From: Paragemmobacter amnigenus
Lineage (GTDB): Bacteria > Pseudomonadota > Alphaproteobacteria > Rhodobacterales > Rhodobacteraceae
Direction: 5' to 3'
NCBI RefSeq assembly: GCF_009908265.2
Contig: NZ_JAAATX020000007.1
Location: 62,001-126,000, forward strand
Length of the DNA stretch: 64,000 bases
This document shows, in pieces, positions 25,342 through 35,500 of the stretch; position 1 is the stretch's first letter; every line of letters starts with the position of its first letter. The translations under genes were made by a program, and so were the position numbers. Below the pieces are notes generated by a model, which was given only the letters and a program-made list of their open reading frames with translations, was not told the origin of the DNA and made no database searches.

Positions 25342-25806
25342 ATGCGCGCCGAAGAGATCATCGCGACCCATCCCGATGTGCAGGGCAAGGTTGCCCAGAA
25401 CCTGATCGCGGCCATTGCCGAATGCCTGAGCTGTGCACAGGTCTGCACATCCTGTGCGGATGCCTGTCTGGCCGAGGACCATATGGAGCGGATGCGCCAG
25501 TGCATCCGGCTTTGTCTGGATTGCGCCGATGTCTGCGTGGCGACCGGACTGACGGCGACGCGGCGGACCGGATCGAACGAGGCGCTGATCGCCGAGATGC
25601 TGGCGGTCTGTGCCACGGCCTGCCGGTTGTGCGGGGATGAATGCGCGCGGCACGCCACGATGCACGAGCATTGCCGCATCTGCGCCGAGGCCTGTCTGGC
25701 CTGCGCGCAGGCCTGCCAGCGGGCGATCGGGGATGTGGGCGGCGGGCCGTCGGATGCGGTGGGGGACGAGGGGCCGCTGGGCGACAATGCGGATGCGCCG
25801 GTGTAG
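25342..25806 (+). CDS. four-helix-bundle copper-binding protein (Csp/DUF326-like)
   Basis: 154 aa, with 18 cysteines spaced along four predicted helices: CLSCAQVCTSCADAC, CIRLCLDCADVC, CATACRLCGDEC and CRICAEACLACAQAC. This is the pattern of the copper-storage (Csp) proteins, which line a four-helix bundle with Cys thiolates that bind many Cu(I) ions. There is no signal peptide, so it is a cytosolic Csp3-like type. A strong AAGGAGG at 25330-25336 precedes the ATG. The acidic Gly-rich tail after the last helix is unusual. No copper exporter or regulator is next to it. Confidence 0.88.
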   Translation: MRAEEIIATHPDVQGKVAQNLIAAIAECLSCAQVCTSCADACLAEDHMERMRQCIRLCLDCADVCVATGLTATRRTGSNEALIAEMLAVCATACRLCGDECARHATMHEHCRICAEACLACAQACQRAIGDVGGGPSDAVGDEGPLGDNADAPV

Positions 25807-25906
25807 CGATTCCTGACGCAGAAATCGCGGCGGAATTTGACGCAAATTCCGCAGGGAACCCGAATTCTGCGCCAGAATTCGGCGCGAAATCTGCGCCAGA
25901 TTTCGC
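25806..25906. repeat. array of four 23-bp palindromes with common architecture
   Basis: Units at 25806-25828, 25830-25852, 25860-25882 and 25884-25906. Each is two 10-base arms, the left ending in TG and the right beginning CA, around a 3-base centre (ACG, ACG, CGC, CGC). Arms are GCGATTCCTG (one mismatch), GCGGAATTTG, CCGAATTCTG and GCGAAATCTG. The units differ in sequence yet three are perfectly self-complementary. Gaps are 1, 7 and 1 bases. The array fills the whole gap between two convergent genes and probably acts as a two-way terminator or mRNA end. Confidence 0.85.
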
Positions 25907-25908
25907 GT

Positions 25909-26532
25909 TCAGGTGAGCGAGGTCACCCAGAGGATCGTCGCATCCTCTTCCGACAGGCTGATGACGTTGTGGCCCATGCTGGCGTCGTAATAGGCGCTGT
26001 CGCCGCGGCGCAGGTCCACGGGTTCGTAGAATTCGGTATAGAGCCGGATCGCGCCGGTCAGGACGTACAGGAATTCCTCTCCGTCGTGGCGGACCCAGCC
26101 TTCGAATTCCTCGAAATCGCGGGCGCGGATGCGGGCGCGGTAGGGCAGCATCTGTTTGCGCGTCAGCGCCCCGCCGAGCAGTTCGTGTTCATAAGTTGCG
26201 GTCGCGTGGGCCTGCCCTTCGCCCTGTTTCGTCACTGCCATGCGACCCGATACCTGTGCCTTGGACGGCGGCGTGAAAAGCTGCGGGACGCTGATCGCCA
26301 GACCTTCGGCCAGTTTCTTGAGCGCCTCGTAGGTGGGCGACATCTGGCCGTTCTCGATCTTCGACAGAGTCGAGCGGGCAAGACCCGCCTGTGTGGCGGC
26401 CTGTTCCAGCGTCCAGCCGCGCGCCTTGCGAAGGTCGCGGACCCGTTCGCCGAGGTTCAGGGGGGCGACATGGGGTTCGGACCCGTTCTCGCGGGCGATG
26501 CGGATGAGGGATTTCGGGTCTGATCCGGCCAT
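25909..26532 (-). CDS. XRE-family regulator with C-terminal cupin domain
   Basis: 207 aa. The helix-turn-helix is at about residues 26-80 (LNLGERVRDLRKARGWTLEQ, then AGLARSTLSKIENGQMSPT), followed by a cupin ligand-sensing domain (about 120-200) with HDGEEFLYVLTGAIRLYTE and LRRGDSAYYDASMGHNV. Such regulators often control amino-acid, polyamine or acyl metabolism genes next door. Here the acyl-CoA ligase operon is divergent, 63 bp away, and is the obvious candidate target. The ATG is at 26530-26532. Confidence 0.9.
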   Translation of the reverse strand: MAGSDPKSLIRIARENGSEPHVAPLNLGERVRDLRKARGWTLEQAATQAGLARSTLSKIENGQMSPTYEALKKLAEGLAISVPQLFTPPSKAQVSGRMAVTKQGEGQAHATATYEHELLGGALTRKQMLPYRARIRARDFEEFEGWVRHDGEEFLYVLTGAIRLYTEFYEPVDLRRGDSAYYDASMGHNVISLSEEDATILWVTSLT

Positions 26533-26561
26533 GTCTGCCCCTTACTGTGTCGCGCCCATGC

Positions 26562-26589
26562 TTGCAACCGCGCGCTGCGGGTCTAGAAA
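26562..26589 (+). promoter_or_regulatory. predicted promoter of the acyl-CoA ligase operon
   Basis: TTGCAA at 26562-26567, a 16-bp spacer, TAGAAA at 26584-26589. The predicted start falls at about the ATG at 26596, so the mRNA may be leaderless or nearly so. It lies in the gap shared with the divergent XRE-cupin regulator. Confidence 0.5.
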
Positions 26590-26595
26590 GGCGGG

Positions 26596-28116
26596 ATGCT
26601 GTCCGAGATCGACGATGGCCCCTGGCCGCCCTGCCCCGCGCCCTTCAACCTTGCCCGCCATGTGCTGGAGCGGTCGGCGGCGCGTTTTCCCGACCGGATG
26701 GCGCTGCAGATCGTCAGCCCCAAGGGGGCCGAGCGGTGGAGCTATGCGCGGCTGATGGCGGCGGTGCGGGGCTGCGGGACGGGGTTTCTGGCGCGGGGCT
26801 TGCGGCCCGGGGATCGCGTGTTGTTGCGGCTGGGGAACGAGGTGGCCTTTCCGGTGGCCTTTCTTGGCGCGGTGGCGGCGGGGCTGGTGCCGGTGCCGAC
26901 CTCGGCCGCGCTGACGGTGGCGGAGGTCACGCGGATGGCCGCCGTGGTCGCGCCCGCGCTGGTCGTCGCGGGGGACGGCGTGGCGCTGCCCGATCCCCTG
27001 CCCTGCCCCGTGGTGACGGCGGCGGAGGCGCTGGGCTGGGAAGGGCTGGCGCCCTGCGACTGGGACATGGGCGATCCGGAGCGGCTGGCCTATGCGGTGT
27101 TCACGTCCGGCACGTCGGGGCGGGCGCAGGCGGTGGGGCATGCGCATCGGGCGATCTGGGCGCGGGGGATGATGCATCGCGGCTGGGAAGGGTTCGGCGA
27201 GGGGGACCGCGTGCTGCATGCGGGGGCGTTCAACTGGACCTATACGCTGGGGACGGGATTGATGGACCCGTGGACGGTGGGGGCGGTGGCGATGGTGCCT
27301 GCTGCGGGGGTGGAGGCGTCGGCGCTGCCATTGCTGTTGAAGCGCTTCGACGTGACGGTCTTTGCCGCCGCACCGGGGGTTTACCGGCAGATGTTGCGGG
27401 GGGCGATGCCTGCCCTGCCGAAGCTGCGGCACGGGCTGAGCGCGGGCGAGGCGATGGGGGCGGAGGTACGGGCCGCGTGGGAGGCCGCGACGGGGCGCGC
27501 GGTGCATGAGGCGTTGGGGATGACGGAGGTGTCGACCTATATCTCGGGCGCGCCCGACCGGCCGCAGGTGGCGGGGACGGCGGGATGGGTGCAGGCGGGG
27601 CGGCGCGTGGCCGTGCTGGGCGAGGATGGGTTACCCGTGCCGCGGGGCGCGGTGGGGGTGCTGGCGGTGCACCGGTCGGACCCGGGGCTGATGCTGGGCT
27701 ATCTGGGGGATGAGGCGGGGACGGCGGCGCGGTATCGGGGGGAGTGGTTCGTTACCGGCGATCTGGCCGAGATGACGGCGGAGGGCGCCGTGATCTATCG
27801 GGGCCGCGCGGATGATCTGATGAATGCGGGAGGATTCCGCGTGTCGCCGCTGGAGGTGGAGGGGGTGATGGCCGCCTGTGCGGGCATCGTCGATTGCGCG
27901 GTGGCGGAGGTGGAGGTGAAGGCGGGTGTGCGGGTCATAGGCTGTTTCTATGTCAGCGATAACCCGATCCCCGAGGCCGATCTGCAAGCCCATGCCGGAG
28001 GCATCCTTGCGCGCTGGAAGCAGCCGAGGCTGTGGTGCCGGGTTGACGCCCTGCCCCGTTCGGCGAACAACAAGCTGAACCGTCGCGCCCTGCAGGGCCT
28101 GTTGCCGAAAGGGTGA
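26596..28116 (+). CDS. AMP-dependent acyl/aryl-CoA synthetase (benzoate-CoA-ligase-like)
   Basis: 506 aa adenylate-forming enzyme that activates a carboxylic acid to its CoA thioester using ATP. The P-loop is AVFTSGTSGRAQAVGHAHRA. The substrate-pocket and hinge motifs are ALGMTEVSTYISG and YRGEWFVTGDLAE, then YRGRADDLMNAGGFRVSPLE. The catalytic Lys is in NNKLNRRAL near the C-terminus. It resembles the benzoate/acyl-CoA synthetase branch; the substrate is not determinable. A DsbA-like gene starts 3 bases after it, and the XRE-cupin regulator is divergent. Confidence 0.88.
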   Translation: MLSEIDDGPWPPCPAPFNLARHVLERSAARFPDRMALQIVSPKGAERWSYARLMAAVRGCGTGFLARGLRPGDRVLLRLGNEVAFPVAFLGAVAAGLVPVPTSAALTVAEVTRMAAVVAPALVVAGDGVALPDPLPCPVVTAAEALGWEGLAPCDWDMGDPERLAYAVFTSGTSGRAQAVGHAHRAIWARGMMHRGWEGFGEGDRVLHAGAFNWTYTLGTGLMDPWTVGAVAMVPAAGVEASALPLLLKRFDVTVFAAAPGVYRQMLRGAMPALPKLRHGLSAGEAMGAEVRAAWEAATGRAVHEALGMTEVSTYISGAPDRPQVAGTAGWVQAGRRVAVLGEDGLPVPRGAVGVLAVHRSDPGLMLGYLGDEAGTAARYRGEWFVTGDLAEMTAEGAVIYRGRADDLMNAGGFRVSPLEVEGVMAACAGIVDCAVAEVEVKAGVRVIGCFYVSDNPIPEADLQAHAGGILARWKQPRLWCRVDALPRSANNKLNRRALQGLLPKG

Positions 28117-28119
28117 GCC

Positions 28120-28788
28120 ATGATCCGTCTTGATATCTTTTCCGACCCCGTCTGCCCCTGGTGCCTGATCGGCAAGACCAACCTTGACCGCGCGCTGGAA
28201 AGCCGCCCCGGGCATCCGTTCCGGATCGAGTGGCATCCCTTCCAGCTGAATCCCGACATGCCGAAGGAGGGCGTGGATCAGGTGGAGTATCTGGCGGGCA
28301 AGTTCGGTGGCAAGCAGCGGGCCATCCAGGCGATGTTGCAGGTGGCCGAGCATGCGAAGAAGGCCGGGGCCGAGATCGACATGGAGAAGGTGAAGCGCCT
28401 GCCCAACACGCTGGACGCGCATCGGCTGATCCATTGGGCGGGGATCGAGGGCAGGCAGACGCCGATGGTGGCGCGGCTGTTCCGCGCGCATTGGCGCGAT
28501 GGCGAGGATATCGGGGACCATGCGACGCTGGCGCGGCTGGCGGGCGAGGTGGGGCTGGATGCGGCGGCGGTGGCGCGGCTGCTGGCGTCGGATGCCGATG
28601 CCGAGGATATCGCGGCGCGGGATTATGACGCGCGGAAGAAGGGGGTCAGCGCGGTGCCGACCTTCCTGATCGCGCAGCAATATGTCGTGCAGGGCGCGCA
28701 GCCGGTGGAGGTCTGGCAGCAGGTGATCGACGAGCTGGTGGAAAAGCTGGCGACCGAGGCTCGGACTGACGACGCGCCCCGGGCTTGA
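28120..28788 (+). CDS. DsbA-family oxidoreductase (FrnE-like)
   Basis: 222 aa thioredoxin-fold protein of the FrnE/2-hydroxychromene-2-carboxylate isomerase class. It starts MIRLDIFSDPVCPWCLIGKT with a CPWC active site (residues 12-15); the cis-Pro loop is SAVPTFLI. There is no signal peptide, so it acts in the cytosol. FrnE homologues act in disulfide chemistry or as GSH-dependent isomerases. It is co-transcribed with the acyl-CoA ligase (3-bp gap), and the stop codon lies inside the terminator loop. Confidence 0.88.
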   Translation: MIRLDIFSDPVCPWCLIGKTNLDRALESRPGHPFRIEWHPFQLNPDMPKEGVDQVEYLAGKFGGKQRAIQAMLQVAEHAKKAGAEIDMEKVKRLPNTLDAHRLIHWAGIEGRQTPMVARLFRAHWRDGEDIGDHATLARLAGEVGLDAAAVARLLASDADAEDIAARDYDARKKGVSAVPTFLIAQQYVVQGAQPVEVWQQVIDELVEKLATEARTDDAPRA

Positions 28789-28804
28789 CCCGGGGCCTCT
28801 TTTT
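28777..28804 (+). terminator. rho-independent terminator (CCCCGGG palindrome, copy 1)
   Basis: CCCCGGG (28777-28783), loop CTTGA, CCCGGGG (28789-28795), then CCTCTTTTT. The stem overlaps the last codons and stop of the DsbA-like gene. Confidence 0.85.
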
Positions 28805-28832
28805 CGACCGGCGCGTCCGCATCGACCGGAGG

Positions 28833-28851
28833 CCCCGGGTCAGGCCCGGGG
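28833..28851. repeat. CCCCGGG palindrome, copy 2
   Basis: CCCCGGG (28833-28839) and CCCGGGG (28845-28851) around TCAGG: the same arms as copy 1 and, like it, flanked by GGCC/GGGC. It appears to be a second copy of a short palindromic element. The rest of the gap 28852-28957 shows nothing clear. Confidence 0.6.
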
Positions 28852-28957
28852 CGGGGTCGGGCGGGGGCAACCGGTGCGCCCGCCTGTGCGCAAGATGTCG
28901 CGGCCTTGTGCGCGGGGGGTGGTGGTCCGCCCTGTCCTGCCATGCTAAGCGGCGCAG

Positions 28958-30172
28958 ATGGCACAGATATCCACCCCCACCGTCGCGCCCCGCATGGGGC
29001 AGGTCGAATTCATCGGGCTGATCGCGGTCCTCTTCGCCACCATCGCCTTTTCCATCGACGCGATGCTGCCCGCCCTGCCCGAGATCGCGGCAGAGCTTTC
29101 GCCCGAAGCGCCCAATGCGGCGCAGCTGATCCTGACCTCCTTCGTGCTGGGCATGGGGATCGGGACGCTGTTTGCGGGGCCGCTGTCGGATGCCTTTGGC
29201 CGACGGCCGGTGATCCTTGCGGGGGCGGCGCTTTACTGTGTGTCGGCGCTGGTCGCCTATGTCTCGCCCACGCTGGAGGGGGTGCTGGTCGCGCGGCTGT
29301 TGCAGGGTTTGGGGTCGGCGGGGCCGCGGGTGGTGTCGCTGGCGCTGGTGCGCGACCTGTACAAGGGGCGCGAGATGGCGCGGGTCGTCAGTTTCGCGAT
29401 GATGATCTTCACGCTGGTGCCGGCGGTTGCGCCCTTCATCGGGCAGGGGATCATCTGGGTGGCGGGATGGCGGGGGATCTTCCTTGCCTTTGTCGTCTTT
29501 TCGGCGCTGTCGATGCTGTGGTTCTGGCTGCGCCAGCCCGAAACGGTGCCCGCCACGGCGCGGCGGCCCTTGCGGTGGCAGGTGCTGCGGGCGGCCTTTG
29601 TCGAGGTGCTGTCGCATCGTGTGGTGGTGCTGTCCATCGCGGTGCAGACGCTGGTTTTTGCCTGTCTCTTCGCCACGCTTTCGGCCACGCAGCCGATCCT
29701 TGACCAGGTCCATGGCGAGGGCGAGCGGTTCCCGCTGTGGTTTGCGCTGATCGCGGTGGTGTCGGGGACGGCGAGCCTTATCAACGCGCGGCTGGTCGTG
29801 CGGTTGGGGATGCGGCGGATGGTGACGGTGACGCTGGGGGCGCAGGTGGTGTTTTCGGCCGTGATGCTGGCGGCCAAGGCGGGGGGCGTCTGGCCGCCAG
29901 CACTTGCCTTTCCGGCGCATCTTTTGTGGACGACGGGGGTGTTCTTCATGGTGGGGCTGACCATCGGCAACCTGAATGCGCTGGGGCTGGAGCCGGTGGG
30001 GCATATCGCGGGGATGGCGGCGAGCGTGATGGGGGCGATTGCCACGGTTGCCTCGGTCGTGCTGGCGGCGCCTGTGGGGTTGATGTTCGACGGGACGGCC
30101 TATCCGCTGATGGGCGGGGTGGCCGTGTTTGCCCTTGCGGGATGGGGGTTGATGCGGGTGATGCCGCGGTAG
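28958..30172 (+). CDS. MFS drug-resistance transporter, Bcr/CflA type
   Basis: 404 aa, 12 predicted transmembrane helices. The N-terminal VLFATIAFSIDAMLPALPEI and the loop 2-3 motif GPLSDAFGRRPVILAGAALY, with motif C-like GAVAPFIG-type residues in VPAVAPFIGQGIIWVAGWRG, identify the Bcr/CflA subfamily of drug:H+ antiporters. Substrates cannot be predicted (bicyclomycin, sulfonamides and cysteine are known for the family). The ATG at 28958 has a weak ribosome site. The gene ends at a palindromic repeat shared with convergent mfd. Confidence 0.9.
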   Translation: MAQISTPTVAPRMGQVEFIGLIAVLFATIAFSIDAMLPALPEIAAELSPEAPNAAQLILTSFVLGMGIGTLFAGPLSDAFGRRPVILAGAALYCVSALVAYVSPTLEGVLVARLLQGLGSAGPRVVSLALVRDLYKGREMARVVSFAMMIFTLVPAVAPFIGQGIIWVAGWRGIFLAFVVFSALSMLWFWLRQPETVPATARRPLRWQVLRAAFVEVLSHRVVVLSIAVQTLVFACLFATLSATQPILDQVHGEGERFPLWFALIAVVSGTASLINARLVVRLGMRRMVTVTLGAQVVFSAVMLAAKAGGVWPPALAFPAHLLWTTGVFFMVGLTIGNLNALGLEPVGHIAGMAASVMGAIATVASVVLAAPVGLMFDGTAYPLMGGVAVFALAGWGLMRVMPR

Positions 30173-30173
30173 A

Positions 30174-30191
30174 ATGGGCAATATTGCCCAT
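30174..30191. repeat. ATGGGCAATATTGCCCAT palindrome (copy 1)
   Basis: Perfect 18-bp palindrome followed by CCTACG, in the 20-bp gap between the convergent MFS and mfd stops. A second, slightly diverged copy is at 36065-36086, also between convergent genes and also followed by CCTAC. It is a likely dispersed two-way terminator element. Confidence 0.8.
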
Positions 30192-30192
30192 C

Positions 30193-33100
30193 CTACGCCT
30201 TCGGCTTGACCACCTTTTCCGCAAGATCCTTGGCGATGGCGAAGGCGCCCTTGATGCGGTCGCCTTCGGTCTTCCAGTCGCGGGACAGGACGATCTTGTT
30301 GCCCTGCACGCGCGCCATGGGATCGGCCTTGATGAAATCCACCAGCCCCGCCGGATTGGCGAATTTGTCGTTGTGGAATTGCACGGTGGCCCCCTTCGGC
30401 CCGGCATCCAGACGGCTGATTCCAGCGCGTTTGCACATCGACTTGATCCGCATGATGAGCAGCAGCGTGTTCACCTCGCGCGGGAGGGGACCGAAACGGT
30501 CGATCAGTTCGGCGGCGAAGCCTTCGAGTTCCACCTTGGTCGTGAGGGTCGTCAGGCGGCGATAGAGGCCGAGGCGGATGTCGAGGTCGGCGATGTAATC
30601 CTCGGGGATCAGCACCGGCACGCCGAGGTTGATCTGCGGCGCCCATTGGTCGTCGAGCGCGGCGGGACCGGCGAGTTCGCCGGATTTCAGCTTGGCGATC
30701 GTGTCTTCCAGCATCTGCTGGTAAAGTTCATAGCCGACTTCCTTGATATGGCCGGACTGTTCCTCTCCCAAGAGGTTCCCCGCCCCGCGCAGGTCGAGGT
30801 CGTGGGAGGCGAGGTTGAAGCCCGCGCCGAGGCTGTCGAGGCTGCCCAGCAGGCGGAGGCGTTTCATCGCCTGCGGGGTCAGGGGCGCGCGGGGGCGCGT
30901 GGTCAGGAAGCAATAGGCGCGGGTCTTGGCGCGGCCCACGCGGCCGCGGATCTGGTAGAGTTGGCTGAGGCCGAACATGTCGGCGCGGTGGATGATCATC
31001 GTGTTGGCGGTGGGGATGTCGAGGCCGGATTCAACGATGGTGGTGGAGAGCAGCACGTCATATTTGCCGTCGTAAAATTCGTTCATCTTCTCGTCGAGGT
31101 CGCCCGCGGCGAGTTGGCCGTGGGCGATGACATAGGTGACTTCCGGCACGTGGGTGCGCAGGAAATCCTCGATCTCGGGCAGGTCGGCGATGCGGGGGAC
31201 GACGATGAAGGATTGGCCACCGCGATAGCGTTCGCGCAAGAGCGCCTCGCGCAGGGTGACGGGGTCGAATTCGCTGACATAGGTGCGGATCGCAAGGCGG
31301 TCGACGGGGGGGGTTGCGATGATGGAGAGGTCGCGCACGCCGGTGAGCGAGAGTTGCAGGGTGCGCGGGATGGGGGTGGCGGTCAGGGTCAGGACGTGGA
31401 TTTCCGACCGCATCTCTTTCAGCCGTTCCTTGTGGGCGACGCCGAAATGCTGTTCCTCGTCGATGATGAGGAGGCCCAGCGATTTGAAGCGGATGTCCTT
31501 GGCGAGCAGCGCATGGGTGCCGACGCAGATGTCGACCGTGCCTGCGGCCAGACCTTCGCGCGTGGCCTTCGCCTCTTTGGCCGAGACAAAGCGCGAGAGG
31601 GGTTTGACGGTGATGGGAAAGCCGCGGAAGCGTTCGGCGAAGCTGCGGTAGTGCTGGCGGGCCAGCAGCGTGGTGGGGCAGACGACGGCGACCTGCATGC
31701 CGGCCAGGGCGGCGACGAAGGCCGCGCGCATGGCAACCTCGGTCTTGCCGAAGCCCACGTCGCCCACGATGAGGCGGTCCATGGGGCGGCCGGATTCCAG
31801 ATCGGCCACGACATCGGCGATGGCGGAAAGCTGGTCGTCGGTTTCCTGCCACGGAAAGCGGGCGGCGAAGGCTTCCCACAGGGAATGGGGCGCCTCCAGT
31901 ATCGGCGCATGGCGCAACGCGCGTTCGGCGGCGATGCGCATGAGGCGGTCGGCGATTTCGCGGATGCGTTCCTTGAGTTTCGCCTTCTTGGCCTGCCATG
32001 CCCCGCCGCCGAGGCGGTCGAGAAGCCCCTCTTCATGGCCGTAGCGGGAGAGGAGTTCGATATTCTCGACCGGCAGGTAGAGTTTCGCGCCTTCGGCATA
32101 TTCCAGCGCCACGCAGGCATGGGGGGCCCCGAGCGCGGTGATGGTTTCGATGCCGAGATAGCGGCCAACCCCGTGTTCGACATGCACCACAAGGTCGCCG
32201 GGGGTGAGGCTGTCGACCTCGCGCAGGAAATTCTCGGCCTTGCGCTTGCGTTTGGGTTTGCTGACCAGCCGGTCGCCCAGCACGTCCTGTTCGGAGATGA
32301 CGGCAAGGCCCGGGGCGGTGAAACCAGATTCCAGTGCCCAGACGAGCAGGAACAATCCGCCTTTGCCGTCAGGCACTTCGCGCATGTCCTTGATGCGTTT
32401 TGCGCCGGTGACGCCCTGATCGAAAAGCAGCCCTTCGAGCCTTTCGCGCGCACCGTCGGACCATGAGGCGATGATGACGTGGCGGTCTTGAAGCAACTCC
32501 TTCACATGGGCGGACAAGGCCCCAAAAAGGCTTATGTTTTCCTGTTGGCGTTCGGGGGCGAAGTTGCGGCCCAGACGGCCGCCTGCATCCAGAACGCCCG
32601 GCCCCGGCGATTGCGGGTTGGGGGAAAGCTGGATCAGGCGGTGGGGGGCGGTCGCAGCCTCCCACGCTGGATCGTCGAGATAGAGAAGGCCGGGCGCGCA
32701 GGGTTTGTAGACGGAGTCGAGCCGCCCCTTGGCCGTCATCGCCTCGCGTCGGGCGTCATATTGATCCTCGATCCCTTCCCAGCGCGACAGGCGCGCGGGC
32801 GTGATCTGGTCATCCAGCATGACGGTGGCGTCGGGGAGATAGTCGAAGAGCGTTTCCAGACGGTCGTGGAAGAAGGGTAGCCAGTGTTCCATCCCCTGAT
32901 GCTTGCGGCCTGCGCTGACGGCCTCATACAGCGGGTCGTCCGATCCCCCTGCCCCGAATTCCAGACGGTAGGACTGGCGGAAGCGGGTGATGGCGGCCTC
33001 GTCCAGGATGATTTCGGACATGGGCGCGAAATCGACGGCGGTCAGCTTGTCGGTGGTGCGCTGCGTGTCGGGGTCGAAGCGGCGCGCGCCGTCCAGCACA

Positions 33101-33636
33101 TCGCCGAAGAAATCCAGCCGGATGGGCGTGCGGTTGCCTGGCGGCCAGATGTCCACGATGCCGCCGCGCACGGCGAAGTCACCGGGTTCGGCCACGGTGG
33201 AGACGGGGGTGAAGCCCATGCGCGCGAGGAAGGATTTGAGGCGGCCCTCATCCACCCTGTCCCCCACGCGGGCGGAAAATGAGGCGCCGCGGATCACCTC
33301 GCGCGCGGGAAGGCGCTGGGTGGCGGCGTTGAGCGTGGTCAGAAGGACGAAGGGGCCCTTGATGCCGTCGGCCAGCGCGGCCAGCGTCGCCATGCGGCGG
33401 GCAAGGATGGCGGGATTGGGCGAGACGCGGTCATAGGGCAGGCAGTCCCATGCGGGCAGGTCGAGCACCAGCGCCTTGGGCGCCATGACGGCAAGGGCCG
33501 CCGCCATCGCCTCGGCCCGCTTGTCATCGCGGGCGATGTGGATGACGGGCGTGCCCTTGTCCAGTTCGCGGGACAGGAGGCGGGCGTCGAAGCCTTCGGG
33601 CGCGCCACCGAGGAGGATGCGGGAAGCTGTCTGCAT
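30193..33636 (-). CDS. mfd: transcription-repair coupling factor Mfd
   Basis: ATP-dependent DNA translocase that pushes stalled RNA polymerase off and recruits UvrA. 1147 aa, full length. In order: UvrB-like N-terminal domains (about 1-350), the RNA-polymerase-interacting CarD-like region with PGDLVVHVEHGVGRYLGIE, the helicase core with Walker A GDVGFGKTEVAMRAAF and box II DEEQHFG, motif III LTLTATPIPRTLQLS, motif VI QIRGRVGR, and the C-terminal TRCF domain. The start is the ATG at 33634-33636; the open frame upstream is not Mfd-like. It is convergent with the MFS gene across a palindrome. Confidence 0.97.
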   Translation of the reverse strand: MQTASRILLGGAPEGFDARLLSRELDKGTPVIHIARDDKRAEAMAAALAVMAPKALVLDLPAWDCLPYDRVSPNPAILARRMATLAALADGIKGPFVLLTTLNAATQRLPAREVIRGASFSARVGDRVDEGRLKSFLARMGFTPVSTVAEPGDFAVRGGIVDIWPPGNRTPIRLDFFGDVLDGARRFDPDTQRTTDKLTAVDFAPMSEIILDEAAITRFRQSYRLEFGAGGSDDPLYEAVSAGRKHQGMEHWLPFFHDRLETLFDYLPDATVMLDDQITPARLSRWEGIEDQYDARREAMTAKGRLDSVYKPCAPGLLYLDDPAWEAATAPHRLIQLSPNPQSPGPGVLDAGGRLGRNFAPERQQENISLFGALSAHVKELLQDRHVIIASWSDGARERLEGLLFDQGVTGAKRIKDMREVPDGKGGLFLLVWALESGFTAPGLAVISEQDVLGDRLVSKPKRKRKAENFLREVDSLTPGDLVVHVEHGVGRYLGIETITALGAPHACVALEYAEGAKLYLPVENIELLSRYGHEEGLLDRLGGGAWQAKKAKLKERIREIADRLMRIAAERALRHAPILEAPHSLWEAFAARFPWQETDDQLSAIADVVADLESGRPMDRLIVGDVGFGKTEVAMRAAFVAALAGMQVAVVCPTTLLARQHYRSFAERFRGFPITVKPLSRFVSAKEAKATREGLAAGTVDICVGTHALLAKDIRFKSLGLLIIDEEQHFGVAHKERLKEMRSEIHVLTLTATPIPRTLQLSLTGVRDLSIIATPPVDRLAIRTYVSEFDPVTLREALLRERYRGGQSFIVVPRIADLPEIEDFLRTHVPEVTYVIAHGQLAAGDLDEKMNEFYDGKYDVLLSTTIVESGLDIPTANTMIIHRADMFGLSQLYQIRGRVGRAKTRAYCFLTTRPRAPLTPQAMKRLRLLGSLDSLGAGFNLASHDLDLRGAGNLLGEEQSGHIKEVGYELYQQMLEDTIAKLKSGELAGPAALDDQWAPQINLGVPVLIPEDYIADLDIRLGLYRRLTTLTTKVELEGFAAELIDRFGPLPREVNTLLLIMRIKSMCKRAGISRLDAGPKGATVQFHNDKFANPAGLVDFIKADPMARVQGNKIVLSRDWKTEGDRIKGAFAIAKDLAEKVVKPKA

Positions 33637-33697
33637 GGCGCGTGACTTAACCGCCGGGGCGGCGGCGTCAACGGATTTCGGCGCGGTGCGGGGTCGG

Positions 33698-35361
<1,664 letters not shown>

Positions 35362-35500
35362 GGGGGACGGGCTGTCCGACAGCTCGGCAAGGGTCCGCCT
35401 CGGCCCGTTCGGGGGCATGACAGACGGCGGGAATGGCGTTATCGTGTCAGGCGAGCGGGGTCATCAGAACCCCGCCAACGGGCAAGAGAGGGCGGTTTTC

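Noticed and set aside
25806-25906. CRISPR array
   Set aside because: The units are palindromes with different sequences and gaps of 1-7 bases; there are no identical repeats, no spacers and no cas genes.
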